Assembly: GCA_948144175.1 (NCBI GenBank)
Contig: CANXME010002102.1
Span: 372,001 to 436,000 of the forward strand
Origin: Closterium sp. NIES-65
Lineage: Eukaryota; Streptophyta; Zygnematophyceae; Desmidiales; Closteriaceae
Reading direction: 5' to 3'
DNA length: 64,000 bases
Shown: positions 20,080 to 28,832 of the stretch, in pieces
Numbering within the stretch: the first letter of the stretch is position 1
Layout: each line of letters starts with the position of its first letter
Position numbers and translations under genes: made by a program
The notes under the pieces: generated by a model
The model's database searches: none
What the model saw: the letters and a program-made list of their open reading frames with translations, nothing else
Told to the model about the DNA's origin: nothing

Positions 20080-21172
20080 TGTTGGGTGCAAATTCACATT
20101 GCACGACATCCTGCCGTCTGTTTGTACGAGTATGCGTGTGCGAATGCATTTGCGTGTGAATGGTATGTTTGTGTGTTTGTTTGCTTTCGCAATTTTCGCT
20201 TGAAGCATTTGCAGGTACTCGCAAAATGTGCGCTTCGGCATAACATTGTACGCGCTATGAACAGTACAAGCAGAAAGGACGAGCTCGCAAAGGAACCCAA
20301 GATGGAAGCTTTGCGGTTCAACTTACTTGATTGCGCAGATTCAGTTCTATCCAACTCGAAATTGTACTGTTTTGTTTGGTTGACTATAGTGTAGCAGGGC
20401 AGGCACTATAGGGGTACAATTTAGGTGAAGGTTGGATGTTGTTTGTCTGTATCTGCATGCTACAGGGCCAGGGGAAACCAGCGGAACCAGCATTTGGCTG
20501 GTTGGGCAAAGACAAAACAGGTTCTGTTTTTAGGACCTGAACCTGGTTGTTGTTTTCCCAGGTTGGAAAAACAGAACCAGAGGTTGTTCACCAACCTATC
20601 ACCTGCTATTTTGTTCAGCCAGGTTGGTTCTGTTGCTTGGAATTATTTGGGATCATCCCTGGTTGTTCCCAGGTTGATTCCCAAGGTCCTTGCTAGCTAG
20701 AGCTATTTATTCCTTCTCTGTTTGTACCTGAATATAGTGAAATTGATTCAAGCGAATTCCTTCCTTGCTGGAATTTCTTGTCTACGCGGTGCGACGGCGG
20801 AATGCTACCCGAGTCAACGCTAGTACGCTAGCACTCCAACGCTAGGCTAACGCTGTCCGAGCCATAACTTCGTAATGGCAGAACTTTTCGCGGGGCAACT
20901 TGGCTTATTTTAAAGCTCTTAGAGTGAGCTTCGATATAGGAAATTCTCAGCTTAATCCGATCGACGGTCTGCACGATACGCTGCGCGACGTTCAAGGTAC
21001 TCTTGCTGTTTTGACTAAGTCCCTCTTGATCCCTCTCTCTACAAACTCGGACCCGAGGATAGGGGCTGGTCTTGTACCAGGCACCCAAGGACCCTTGGAG
21101 GTGACCCCGAGGAGAGGTTTTAAGTGTGATAAAGTCTTAATAGCTTGAGTTTATTAGGCCCTTACACCAACA
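20080..21172 (+). repeat. 3' LTR of element C
   Basis: 1093 bp; the nested hairpin lies at 20520-20578. Confidence 0.95.
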
Positions 21173-21177
21173 CAATT

Positions 21178-21928
21178 TAGGTGAAGGTTGGATGTTGTTT
21201 GTCTGTATCTGCATGCTACAGGGCCAGGGGAAACCAGCGGAACCAGCATTTGGCTGGTTGGGCAAAGACAAAACAGGTTCTGTTTTTAGGACCTGAACCT
21301 GGTTGTTGTTTTCCCAGGTTGGAAAAACAGAACCAGAGGTTGTTCACCAACCTACCACCTGCTATTTTGTCCAGCCAGGTTGGTTCTGTTGCTTGGAATT
21401 ATTTGGGATCATCCCTGGTTGTTCCCAGGTTGATTCCCAAGGTCCTTGCTAGCTAGAGCTATTTATTCCTTCTCTGTTTGTACCTGAATATAGTGAAATT
21501 GATTCAAGCGAATTCCTCCCTTCCTGGAATTTCGTTTCTACGCGGTGCGACGGCGGAATGCTACCCGAGTCAACGCTAGTACGCTAGCACTCCAACGCTA
21601 GGCTAACGTTGTCCGAGCCATAACTTCGTAATGGCAAAACTTTTCGTGAAGCAACTTGGCTTATTTTAAAGCTCTTAGAGTGAGCTTCGATATAGTAAAT
21701 TCTCAGCTTAATCCGATTGACGGTCTGCACGATACGCTGCGCGACATTCAAGGTATTCTTGCTGTTTTGACTAAGTTCTTCTTGATCCCTCTCTCTACAA
21801 ACTCGGACCCGAGGATAGGGGCTGGTCTTGTACCAGGCACCCAAGGACCCTTGGAGGTGACCCCGAGGAGAGGTTTTAAGTGTGATAAAGTCTTAATAGC
21901 TTGAGTTTATTAGGCCCTTACACCAACA
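21178..21928 (+). repeat. 3' LTR of element A, second part
   Basis: A's LTR resumes after C's duplicated target site and ends CCAACA at 21928, followed by GTAGC. Confidence 0.93.
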
Positions 21929-21933
21929 GTAGC

Positions 21934-22505
21934 TAGTCTTGACTTGCTTGACTACACCTCTCGGTTCGGAGCAGTGCTACTTCTTCGAACGGGGCAGTCG
22001 CTTCGTGAGAAAGTCGGTTGCCATGTCACCCGGTTGGGAAATAGGTCGTATTGACCTTGCCCTTGTTAACTTCGTCCTTGACAAAGAAATACCACATCGC
22101 AATATGTTTGGTGTGGTTGATGATTTGGTTTGGTGTGCTTTGGTTGTCGCAGTGCAGGTGGAAGGTCGACCAAGTTGGGATTTTCGCTTCCTTCAGGAGC
22201 TCTTGCATGTTGAGCCCTTCGGGAGCTGCTACTGTCGCGACAATGAGTTCTGCTTTCGTCAATTACCGGTCAACTAGTTCCTGCTTCTGCGAGTTCCTGT
22301 AGACGGGCCCTGTTGGCACCCACAATTCTGAACCGTTGATTGTCGGGGTCAGCAGCGTGATCGACATCCACGTAGCCGATGTGGTTGAGTGTGGGAGTTG
22401 CGACTGTGGAGTAGCAGAGTCCAATGTTGGGCATGGAGATGAAGACTTGCAGGGCGCGCTGAAGATCTAGAAGATTTTCAGCCATTGGTTTGGGTGGGTA
22501 CTGAG
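21934..22505 (-). pseudogene. Family-2 copia RNase H fragment, copy 1
   Basis: On the minus strand, pieces of the copia RT/RNase H end are readable: QLAQYPPKPMAENLLDL, then GYVDVDHAADPDNQRF (RNase H start), then TKAELIVATVAAPEGLNMQ and the HCDNQS motif with its Asp, then KGKV..TYFPTG at the C-terminus. Frames change between blocks and stops intervene. It continues the stub at 2219-2242 once element A is removed, and parallels copies 2 (23797-24148) and 3 (47657-48380). It breaks off near 22505 at AGCTG, where unrelated repeat DNA begins. Confidence 0.8.
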
Positions 22506-22948
22506 CCAGCTGAGTCATGGACGGTGGACATAGGAGAATCGGGTGTTACTAGAGCAGCGCTAGTTTTAAGAAAATCGAGCCTAGAGCATCGTGCATCAGA
22601 AGCTTTCTCCAGAAGGGTAGGGTCCATGGGTTTCAGCGGTAACGGTGGCTCATCTGAGCCATCATGAGGAGAAGCATCGTCGGCATGCAGGCCTTCTATG
22701 GCAACGAGAAAGAAGAGACGAGGAGTGAGAGATGCTGAGAGAATGATCGAACAAAATGAAAATATCCGCAGCACATCCAGGACCCTGGCCTAGGGTAGGG
22801 GGAAGCAAGAGATGGTTGGAGAAAACGGGGTCAGCAAGAAACCTATGCGTCGCTGCGAATTTGATGGCTCGATGCCCAAAACATCGAGTCGTCAATAAAT
22901 TCGGCCATTCATGCAAGGCCCAATACATTGAAGGACTGCCTGTCTGCC
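22506..22948. repeat. Unclassified repeat segment, copy 1 (contains the empty target site TAGGG)
   Basis: No gene is recognised. The left part (22506-22622) matches 36305-36423 and 45274-45392; the right part matches 46491-46807. The sequence TAGGG at 22618-22622 is the site that carries a solo LTR in the copy at 45393-46485. Reading frames are short and without known motifs. It directly abuts the family-2 LTR in both copies, so it may be part of a larger repeat unit. Confidence 0.6.
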
Positions 22949-23796
22949 AGCGCCGACTGTAAAAAATCATATATGGATAATGAGGGACACATACTATGCT
23001 TTGCGCGGTACGAGTGGCAGCAAACCATCATATTCTGGTTGCGCTGTCAAAGTTGACAGTTGTGCTATGCAGTGGCGCTGTACAGCGGAGCATGGTGTTA
23101 CTTGTCGATATTACGTTAGTACTGCACGTGAAAGGGGTCCCTCATACAGGGGAAGGCAAAATCATGATTACAAACATGGGGGGTACTCGTAGGAAAATTT
23201 CAAGAAGCTTCGTCCCGATAGCATCTCATTCAAGGTCCACATGATGCGTACTTTGTTTTGAGAGTGTATACAAAATTACAGGGTCCGCTAAATTATTAGT
23301 CTAACTCCATCAGTGTTCACAAGTCGTTAAACCTGATATTACAGGTACAACAAGGTGACAAGGTTGAAATCACCCTAAAATCAGGGTAATTACTCTGATA
23401 AAATCAGCCCTGCCTCAGAAAGGTTCGCATAGAGTAAGTAGCAGCGGAACTATTGATCTCAGGTCAGATTGAATTAGCAATGGCATAATATAAATGAGCA
23501 CATACGTAGGTTTATATAGTAATACAAAGGGAAAACCATACGTACTAACTAGCCATGTACTCTAAGGCGTACATTCCTTAACGCACAACGGCGCGACTCC
23601 AGACGGTTACGAACCTGCTCCCAACTAAATCCTCTCTCCTGCAGCTGCCCGATGCTTCTGCTTCGACGGTCCAGATGCTGCCAACCGTACGTGACTCTTC
23701 GCGTCATGTATGTACTTTCGCCTTCATACTCGCTTTTGTCTCTTGACTTGCTACTAGTGGGAATGCATAGTAGTTCTCAAATTTTTGTTCGTAACA
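22949..23796 (-). repeat. Family-2 copia LTR, copy 2
   Basis: Colinear with 1371-2218 and 46808-47656. On the minus strand it starts TGTTACGAAC at 23796 beside a purine tract and an RNase H fragment. The outer end is tentative. Confidence 0.65.
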
Positions 23797-24148
23797 ACCC
23801 CCTTCATTCCTCGCCGTAGCTTGTCTTGACTTGCTTGACTACACCGCTCGGTTCGGAGCAGTGCTGGCTCTTCAAACGGAGTAGTCGCTTCGTGAGAAAG
23901 TCGGTTGCCATGTCACCCGGTTGGAAAATAGGTCGGATCAACCTTGCCCTTGTCAACTGCGTGAAAGAAATACCACATCGCAATATGTTAGGTGTGGTTG
24001 ATGATTCAGAATGGTGTGCTCTGATTGTCGCAGTGCAGGTGGAAGGTCGACGAAATTGGGATTTTCGCTTCCTGTAGGAACTCTCGCAGGTTGAGCCCTT
24101 CGCGAATTGCTATTGTCCCGGCAATGAATTCTGCTTCCGTCGATTACC
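23797..24148 (-). pseudogene. Family-2 copia RNase H C-terminal fragment, copy 2
   Basis: On the minus strand this encodes the tail of RNase H, with the HCDNQS motif, HIAMWYFF and KGKV..TYFPTG, then the PPT and LTR. A short deletion and stops interrupt it. At about 24149 it is fused abruptly to a plus-strand gypsy integrase fragment. Confidence 0.75.
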
Positions 24149-24341
24149 GGGCACAAGTCCAAGCCGCGCACGAGTTTGTCACCACCATGCAGCAGCTATG
24201 GGAGAAGAATCATCGACGTCTTTCCACAATGCAAAACTCCCAGAAGCAGTATGCCGATCGCCAGCGACGTGATCACATCGTAGCAGTCGGTGATCAGGTG
24301 CTTCTTGACACACGTAACTTGAACCTGTCTCACCTAACATC
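24149..24341 (+). pseudogene. Ty3/gypsy chromovirus integrase C-terminal fragment, part 1
   Basis: The plus strand reads as the segment between the integrase core and the GPY/F region of a gypsy element, with QKQYADRQRRDH and VGDQVLLDTRNLNL, the typical 'vGD-VlL-t-nL' motif. It is cut at 24341 by a solo LTR and resumes at 25436 with LRARFCGPF. The 5' remainder of the element (gag, PR, RT, RH, integrase core) is absent. Confidence 0.8.
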
Positions 24342-25430
24342 TGTTGGGTGCAAATTCACATTGCACGACATCCTGCCGTCTGTTTGTACGAGTATGCGTG
24401 TGCGAATGCATTTGGGTGTGGATGGAATGTTCGGGTGTTTGTTTTCTTTCGCAGTTTTCGTTTGATGCATTCGCAGGTACGCGCGCAATGTGCACTTCCG
24501 CACAACATTATACGCGCTATGAATAGTACAAGAAGAAAGGACGAGCTCGCAAAGGAACCCAAGATGGAAACTATGCGGTTCAACTTACTTGATTGCGCAG
24601 ATTCAGTTCTATCCAACTCGAAATTGTACTGTTTTGTTTGGTTGACTATAGTGTAGCAGGGCAGGCACTATAGAGGTACAATTTAGGTGAAGGTTGGATG
24701 TTGTTTGTCTGTATCTGCATGCTACAGGGCCAGGGGAAACCAGCGGAACCAGCATTTGGCTGGTTGGGCAAAGACAAAACAGGTTCTGTTTTTAAGACCT
24801 GAACCTGGTTGTTGTTTTCCCAGGTTGGAAAAACAGAACCAGAGGTTGTTTACCAACCTACCACCTGCTGTTTTGTCCAGCCAGGTTGGTTCTGCTGCTT
24901 GGAATTATTTGGGATCATCCCTGGTTGTTCCCAGGTTGATTCCCAAGATCCTTGCTAGCTAAAGCTGTTTATTCATTCTCTGTTTGTTCCTAAACATAGT
25001 CTATTTGATTCAAGCGAATTCCTCCCTTCCTGGTCGTTTCTACGCGGTACGACGGCGGAATGCTACCCGAGTCAACGCTAGTACGCTAGCACTCCAACAC
25101 TAGGCAAACTCTGTCCAAGCCATAACTCCGTAATGGCACAACTTTTTGCGAGGCAACTCGGCTTATTTTAAAGCTATTGGAGCGAGCTTGGATATAGCAA
25201 AGTCTCAGCTTAATCCGATCGACGGTCTGCACGATACGCTGCGCGATGTTCAAGGTACTCTTGTTATTTTGGCTAAGTCATTCTTGACTCCTCTCTCTAC
25301 AAACTCGGACCCGAGGATAGGGGCTGGTCTTGTACCAGGCACCCAAGGACCCTTGGAGGTGACCCCGAGGAGAGGTTTTAAGTTTAAAAAAGTCTTAATA
25401 GCTTGAGTTTATTAGGCCCTTACATCAACA
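24342..25430 (+). mobile_element. Solo LTR of family 1 in the gypsy remnant
   Basis: One LTR of 1089 bp with TGTTGGG...CA ends and no internal region. The flanks are ACATC (24337-24341) and CCATC (25431-25435), a TSD with one mismatch. It is more divergent than the LTRs of B and C (for example TTTAAAAAAGTC near the 3' end), so it is old. Solo LTRs form by recombination between the two LTRs of one element. Confidence 0.88.
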
Positions 25431-25435
25431 CCATC

Positions 25436-25826
25436 CAAGCTCCGGGCTCGCTTCTGTGGTCCCTTTTTCTTTGAGGCACAGGTGACACCAGTAACATTCC
25501 GCTTGCGCTTACTTACTACGTGAAGCTTCACAACGCTTTCCATGTTCAACTACTAAAGCCCTACAAGGACCCCAACCGACAGTTCCAGGGACGGCAGCTA
25601 CCGCCACCACCACCTGTTCTCGTACAGGATGAACGCGAATATGATGTGGAGCGCGTTCTCACTCATCGGCGCCGTGGCGGCAAGACTCTCGAGTTCCTGA
25701 TACGCTAGAAGGGATACGACCCCACTGAGGACAGTTGGGTTGCAGAAGCTGATATAAGCAACGCACGCCGTGCTCTCAAGGACTATCTTGTTAAGCAGGG
25801 TGTTTCTCACGCCACCCAACTTTGAG
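25436..25826 (+). pseudogene. Ty3/gypsy chromovirus integrase end with chromodomain, part 2
   Basis: The reading continues the fragment at 24149-24341: LRARFCGPF (GPY/F motif), HNAFHVQLLKPYK, a proline run (PPPPPV), then a chromodomain at about 25630-25790 (EYDVERVLTHRRRGGKTLEF, then KGYDPTEDSW, ISNARRALKDY). A TAG replaces the Trp of the 'W-GY' signature near 25707, and there is a frameshift before 25520. A chromodomain at the integrase C-terminus is the hallmark of chromoviruses, thought to guide insertion to modified histones. The frame ends at a TGA near 25824-25826. Confidence 0.85.
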
Positions 25827-25835
25827 GGGGGGACG
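25824..25835 (+). promoter_or_regulatory. Polypurine tract of the gypsy element
   Basis: TGAGGGGGGGAC lies between the pol stop and the LTR start TGTGAGAG. Confidence 0.75.
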
Positions 25836-26200
25836 TGTGAGAGTACGACGGCTTATGCTGGATTTGCTAGCTTGCCTAGAATTTCTTATGCTATTACTAG
25901 CTTGGGTTATCATGCAAAGATATGCTTGATTTTCTAGGTAAGGTGCATTCCTATACTATAGTTATAGTTATAGCACCGAACCAGGTTACGTGTACCGAAC
26001 TCAAGCCTATTCGGTTTCCACCGAATTGCTTTCTACTGAGTTCGGGAAGGTTCTGTTCGGGACGCTTTGCGACCCTCACAATATTCGCGTAACACTTGGG
26101 TAACTGGCCTTGTGTTGAGACAATACATAGCCTCGTGTTGTACCCAGGTGGATCATTCAATTCAAACTTACTATTCTTAGCTCGATCCTAGATCCTCACA
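25836..26200 (+). repeat. 3' LTR of the gypsy chromovirus remnant
   Basis: 365 bp with perfect 6-bp inverted ends TGTGAG...CTCACA. It follows the PPT. No 5' LTR is in the window. The next bases, GAGGC, belong to a gag remnant also seen at 38290 and 56001, so the gypsy element had inserted there. Confidence 0.75.
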
Positions 26201-26324
26201 GAGGCCAACGCTGCAACCAAACCACTCATGCAACTAACACGTGCTTCAAGGTACTCAGTGATGAGTGGTTCGCTCGTGGGAACTCTGGCACCCCCCCTCG
26301 CTGGTCCGCCCTCAGCTCCCGCCC
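26201..26324 (+). pseudogene. Gag remnant with zinc-knuckle end (third copy, truncated)
   Basis: This matches the end of the gag remnants at 37885-38414 and 55596-56125: RCNQTTHATNTCF (C-X4-H-X4-C part of a knuckle), LSDEWFARGNSG, then a stop. Its upstream part was replaced by the gypsy LTR. The element it belongs to is not identified. Confidence 0.55.
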
Positions 26325-26456
26325 TGTTTGAATATGAGAATGGATGACTAGAATGAGCAAGTATAAGGGTATATATAGCAAACATAATCTGAGCACTAAC
26401 CAATGTGTACGCCACCTAGACTAAACAATACAAATTTTAATAATTATAGTTTGACA
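26325..26456 (-). repeat. Family-3 copia LTR, copy 1 (tentative limits)
   Basis: On the minus strand it starts TGTCAAACTA at 26456, directly after the purine tract GACTATGGGGGTG, and could end TTCAAACA at 26325, giving about 132 bp. A TATATATAG stretch lies inside. The same block is at 38415-38546 and 56126-56257. A longer LTR reaching about 26212 is not excluded. Confidence 0.5.
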
Positions 26457-27692
26457 CACCCCCATAGTCTAGGTGACGGCAGTCCTGTGGAGAGCAACAC
26501 ACAACCCAAGAGCAAGGGTCACAGGACTAGTCAGCAAGAATAAGCAACGATCACATGACCAGTTCACACGAACAAAGCAACTCTCGGGGTGGAGCTCAAG
26601 GTCATCACAAAGTCCGAGAACAAACAAGAGGCCATAAGGCCAGTCCACATGCAAGGATATAGCAGATAAAAAAATTGCAAGAGTACACGACATGCTTGAC
26701 AAACATCTCTACAGAAGCAAAGGGCCACTAGGCCTGTCCACAAGCACAGATATAGGATATATAGTAAGATGCAAGAGTACAAGACAAAGCATTTCTACGC
26801 AATCGAGGGCCAGTAGGCACAAGGACTAGCTGGGTGCAGAAACGCTGGTGGTCACAAGGCGGCAAAGCCTTGGTGAAGATATCTGCCGTGTTGGCCTGAG
26901 ATACCACACGTCGCACGGGTACCTGGCCACGCTGTTGCAACTCTCGCAGAAGGAAGCAACGGAGCTGGATGTGCTTCGCCTTCCCAACCAGTCGGGGCTC
27001 CTCGCACAACAAGATAGCAGACCTGTTGTCAGCGAACAAGAATGGGGGAGAGCAAGGCTTCTCACCAAGGTCGGTGAGAAGGAAAGACAGCCAGCGAAGC
27101 TCCTGTGCGAAGTCCCACAGAGGGGTCAGCCAAGGCGACAGTGACTGGAGTGCGCAATGGTGAGAGTTCAGTGCAATCACGAAAGAACCAGCTGGACGAT
27201 CCAAATTCTAGGGTGAAGGAAAGCTGTGCAGTCTGTAAGGTTGCACCCGAGTACGCGACAAAGGCTGATGCAAGACTAGTGGTACATCCAGCTCCTGCAC
27301 GAAGACGCTCAAAGGTCCTACTCGCACCAAGACTGGAAACACAGGTCTCTACTCGTGCAGCCAGGAAAGGCCCTAGACCAGGTAGGTGAGATTCAACTGG
27401 TGCAGCACTGCGCTGGCGAAGACGTGAGGGCCCATACGGTGTAATAGCATGAGAACCGAAACGCTCACGGTGGAGGTCGTTGAGGCGACGGTAGCAGTGG
27501 GACGCAGAGTGGCCAGGACTCCAGCAGGTAGTGCCAGCACTTGGGCCTGTCAAGGCCTGGTACCCGCAGGGGCCGACGTCTCGCCCACTGCTAGTTGAGC
27601 CACTGCTGGGGGTGCCACACTTCGGACCTGAAGGTCCCTATTGCCGAGACTGCTGCTGCTGGCCCTGCTGCTGTAGAACCCTAGTACACGCT
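26457..27692 (-). pseudogene. Family-3 copia element, gag/protease fused to RNase H by deletion
   Basis: From 27692 downwards the minus strand reads a gag C-terminus (CWSPGHSASHC, an eroded zinc knuckle, near 27500), then a protease start with the active-site Asp eroded (LEFGSSSWFFRDCTELSPL), then at about 27125 jumps directly into RNase H: AQELRWLSFLLTDLGEK, FADNRSAILL with the catalytic Asp, KHIQLRCFLLREL, NTADIFTKAL. Integrase and RT are missing. Between the RNase H end (about 26830) and the PPT near 26460 is non-coding DNA with two imperfect repeats of about 90 bp (starting 26629 and 26721). The upstream end is cut at 27692 by element H. Confidence 0.75.
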
Positions 27693-27697
27693 ATCTG
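27693..27697. repeat. Target-site duplication of element H (ATCTG)
   Basis: ATCTG at 27693-27697 and 34505-34509. Confidence 0.92.
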
Positions 27698-28790
27698 TGT
27701 TGGTGTAAGGGCCTAATAAACTCAAGCTATTAAGACTTTATCACACTTAAAACCTCTCCTCGGGGTCACCTCCAAGGGTCCTTGGGTGCCTGGTACAAGA
27801 CCAGCCCCTATCCTCGGGTCCAAGTTTGTAGAGAGAGGGATCAAGAGGGACTAAGTCAAAACAGCAAGAGTACCTTGAACGTCGCGCAGCGTATCGTGCA
27901 GACCGTCGATCGGATTAAGCTGAGAATTTCCTATATCGAAGCTCACTCTAAGAGCATGAAAATAAGCTAAGTTGCCTCGCGAAAAGTTCTGCCATTACGA
28001 AGTTATGGCTCGGACAGCGTTAGCCTAGCGTTGGAGTGCTAGCGTACTAGCGTTGACTCGGGTAGCATTCCGCCGTCGCACCGCGTAGAAAGGAAATTCC
28101 AGCAAGGAAGGAATTCGCTTGAATCAATTTCACTATATCCAGGTACAAACAGAGAAAGAATAAATAGTTCTAGCTAGCAAAGACCTTGGGAATAAACCTG
28201 GGAACAACCAAGGATGATCCAAAATAATTCCAAGCAACAGAACCAACCTGGCTGGACAAAACAGCAGGTGGTAGGTTGGTAAACAACCTCTGGTTCTGTT
28301 TTTCCAACCTGGGAAAACAACAACCAGGTTCAGGTCCTAAAAACAGAACCTGTTTTATCTTTGCCCAACCAGCCAAATGCTGGTTCTGTTGGTTTCCCCT
28401 GGCCCTGTAGCATGCAGATACAGACAAACAACATCCAACCTTCACCTAAATTGTACCCCTATAGTGCCTGCCCTTCTACACTATAGTCAACCAAACAAAA
28501 CAGTACAATTTCGAGTTGGATAGAACTGAATCTGCACAATCAAGTAAGCCGAACCGCAAAGCTTCCATCTTGGGTTCCTTTGCGAGCTCGTACTTTCTGC
28601 TTGTACTGTTCATAGCGTGTACAATGTTGTGCCGAAGCGCACAATGCGTGAGTACCTGCAAATGCTTCAAGCGAAAATTGCAAAAGCAAACAAACACACG
28701 AACATTCCATTCATACCCAAATGCATTCGCACACGCATACTCATACAAACAGACGGCAGGATGTCGTGCAATGTGAATTTGCACCCAACA
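27698..28790 (-). repeat. 3' LTR of element H
   Basis: 1093 bp, TG...CA on the minus strand; PPT at 28791-28809. Confidence 0.93.
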
Positions 28791-28809
28791 CGCTCCCCCT
28801 CAGCCTGCC
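28791..28809 (-). promoter_or_regulatory. Polypurine tract of element H
   Basis: Minus strand GGCAGGCTGAGGGGGAGCG, one base different from the A/B/C tract. Confidence 0.82.
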
Positions 28810-28832
28810 GGCTGCATCCCCATCATTCCATA

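Larger units (their letters stand above)
14319..21172 (+). mobile_element. Intact family-1 Ty1/copia retrotransposon C, nested in A's 3' LTR
   Basis: All parts are present: two near-identical LTRs, PBS, one uninterrupted 1526-codon gag-pol, PPT and a perfect 5-bp TSD. I see two differences between the LTRs (a T in a short T run near 14960 and A/G near 15131 versus 20893). This is the reference copy of the family in this window and the only one that looks autonomous. Confidence 0.96.
2243..21928 (+). mobile_element. Family-1 Ty1/copia retrotransposon A, host of two nested insertions
   Basis: A is delimited by LTRs starting TGTTGGG and ending CCAACA and by the TSD GTAGC. Its gag-pol is interrupted at 6178/12152 by element B and its 3' LTR at 14318/21178 by element C. 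With both removed, its layout equals that of intact element C. It carries two +1 frameshifts (about 4500-4512 and 13449-13453), so it is not autonomous. I count about 14 differences between its two LTRs, more than in B or C, which agrees with its being the older host. It sits in the internal region of a family-2 element. Confidence 0.93.

Noticed and set aside
22026..22262. Independent host gene on the minus strand
   Set aside because: The HCDNQS and TKAELIVA motifs are copia RNase H, with copies at 23797-24148 and 47657-48380.
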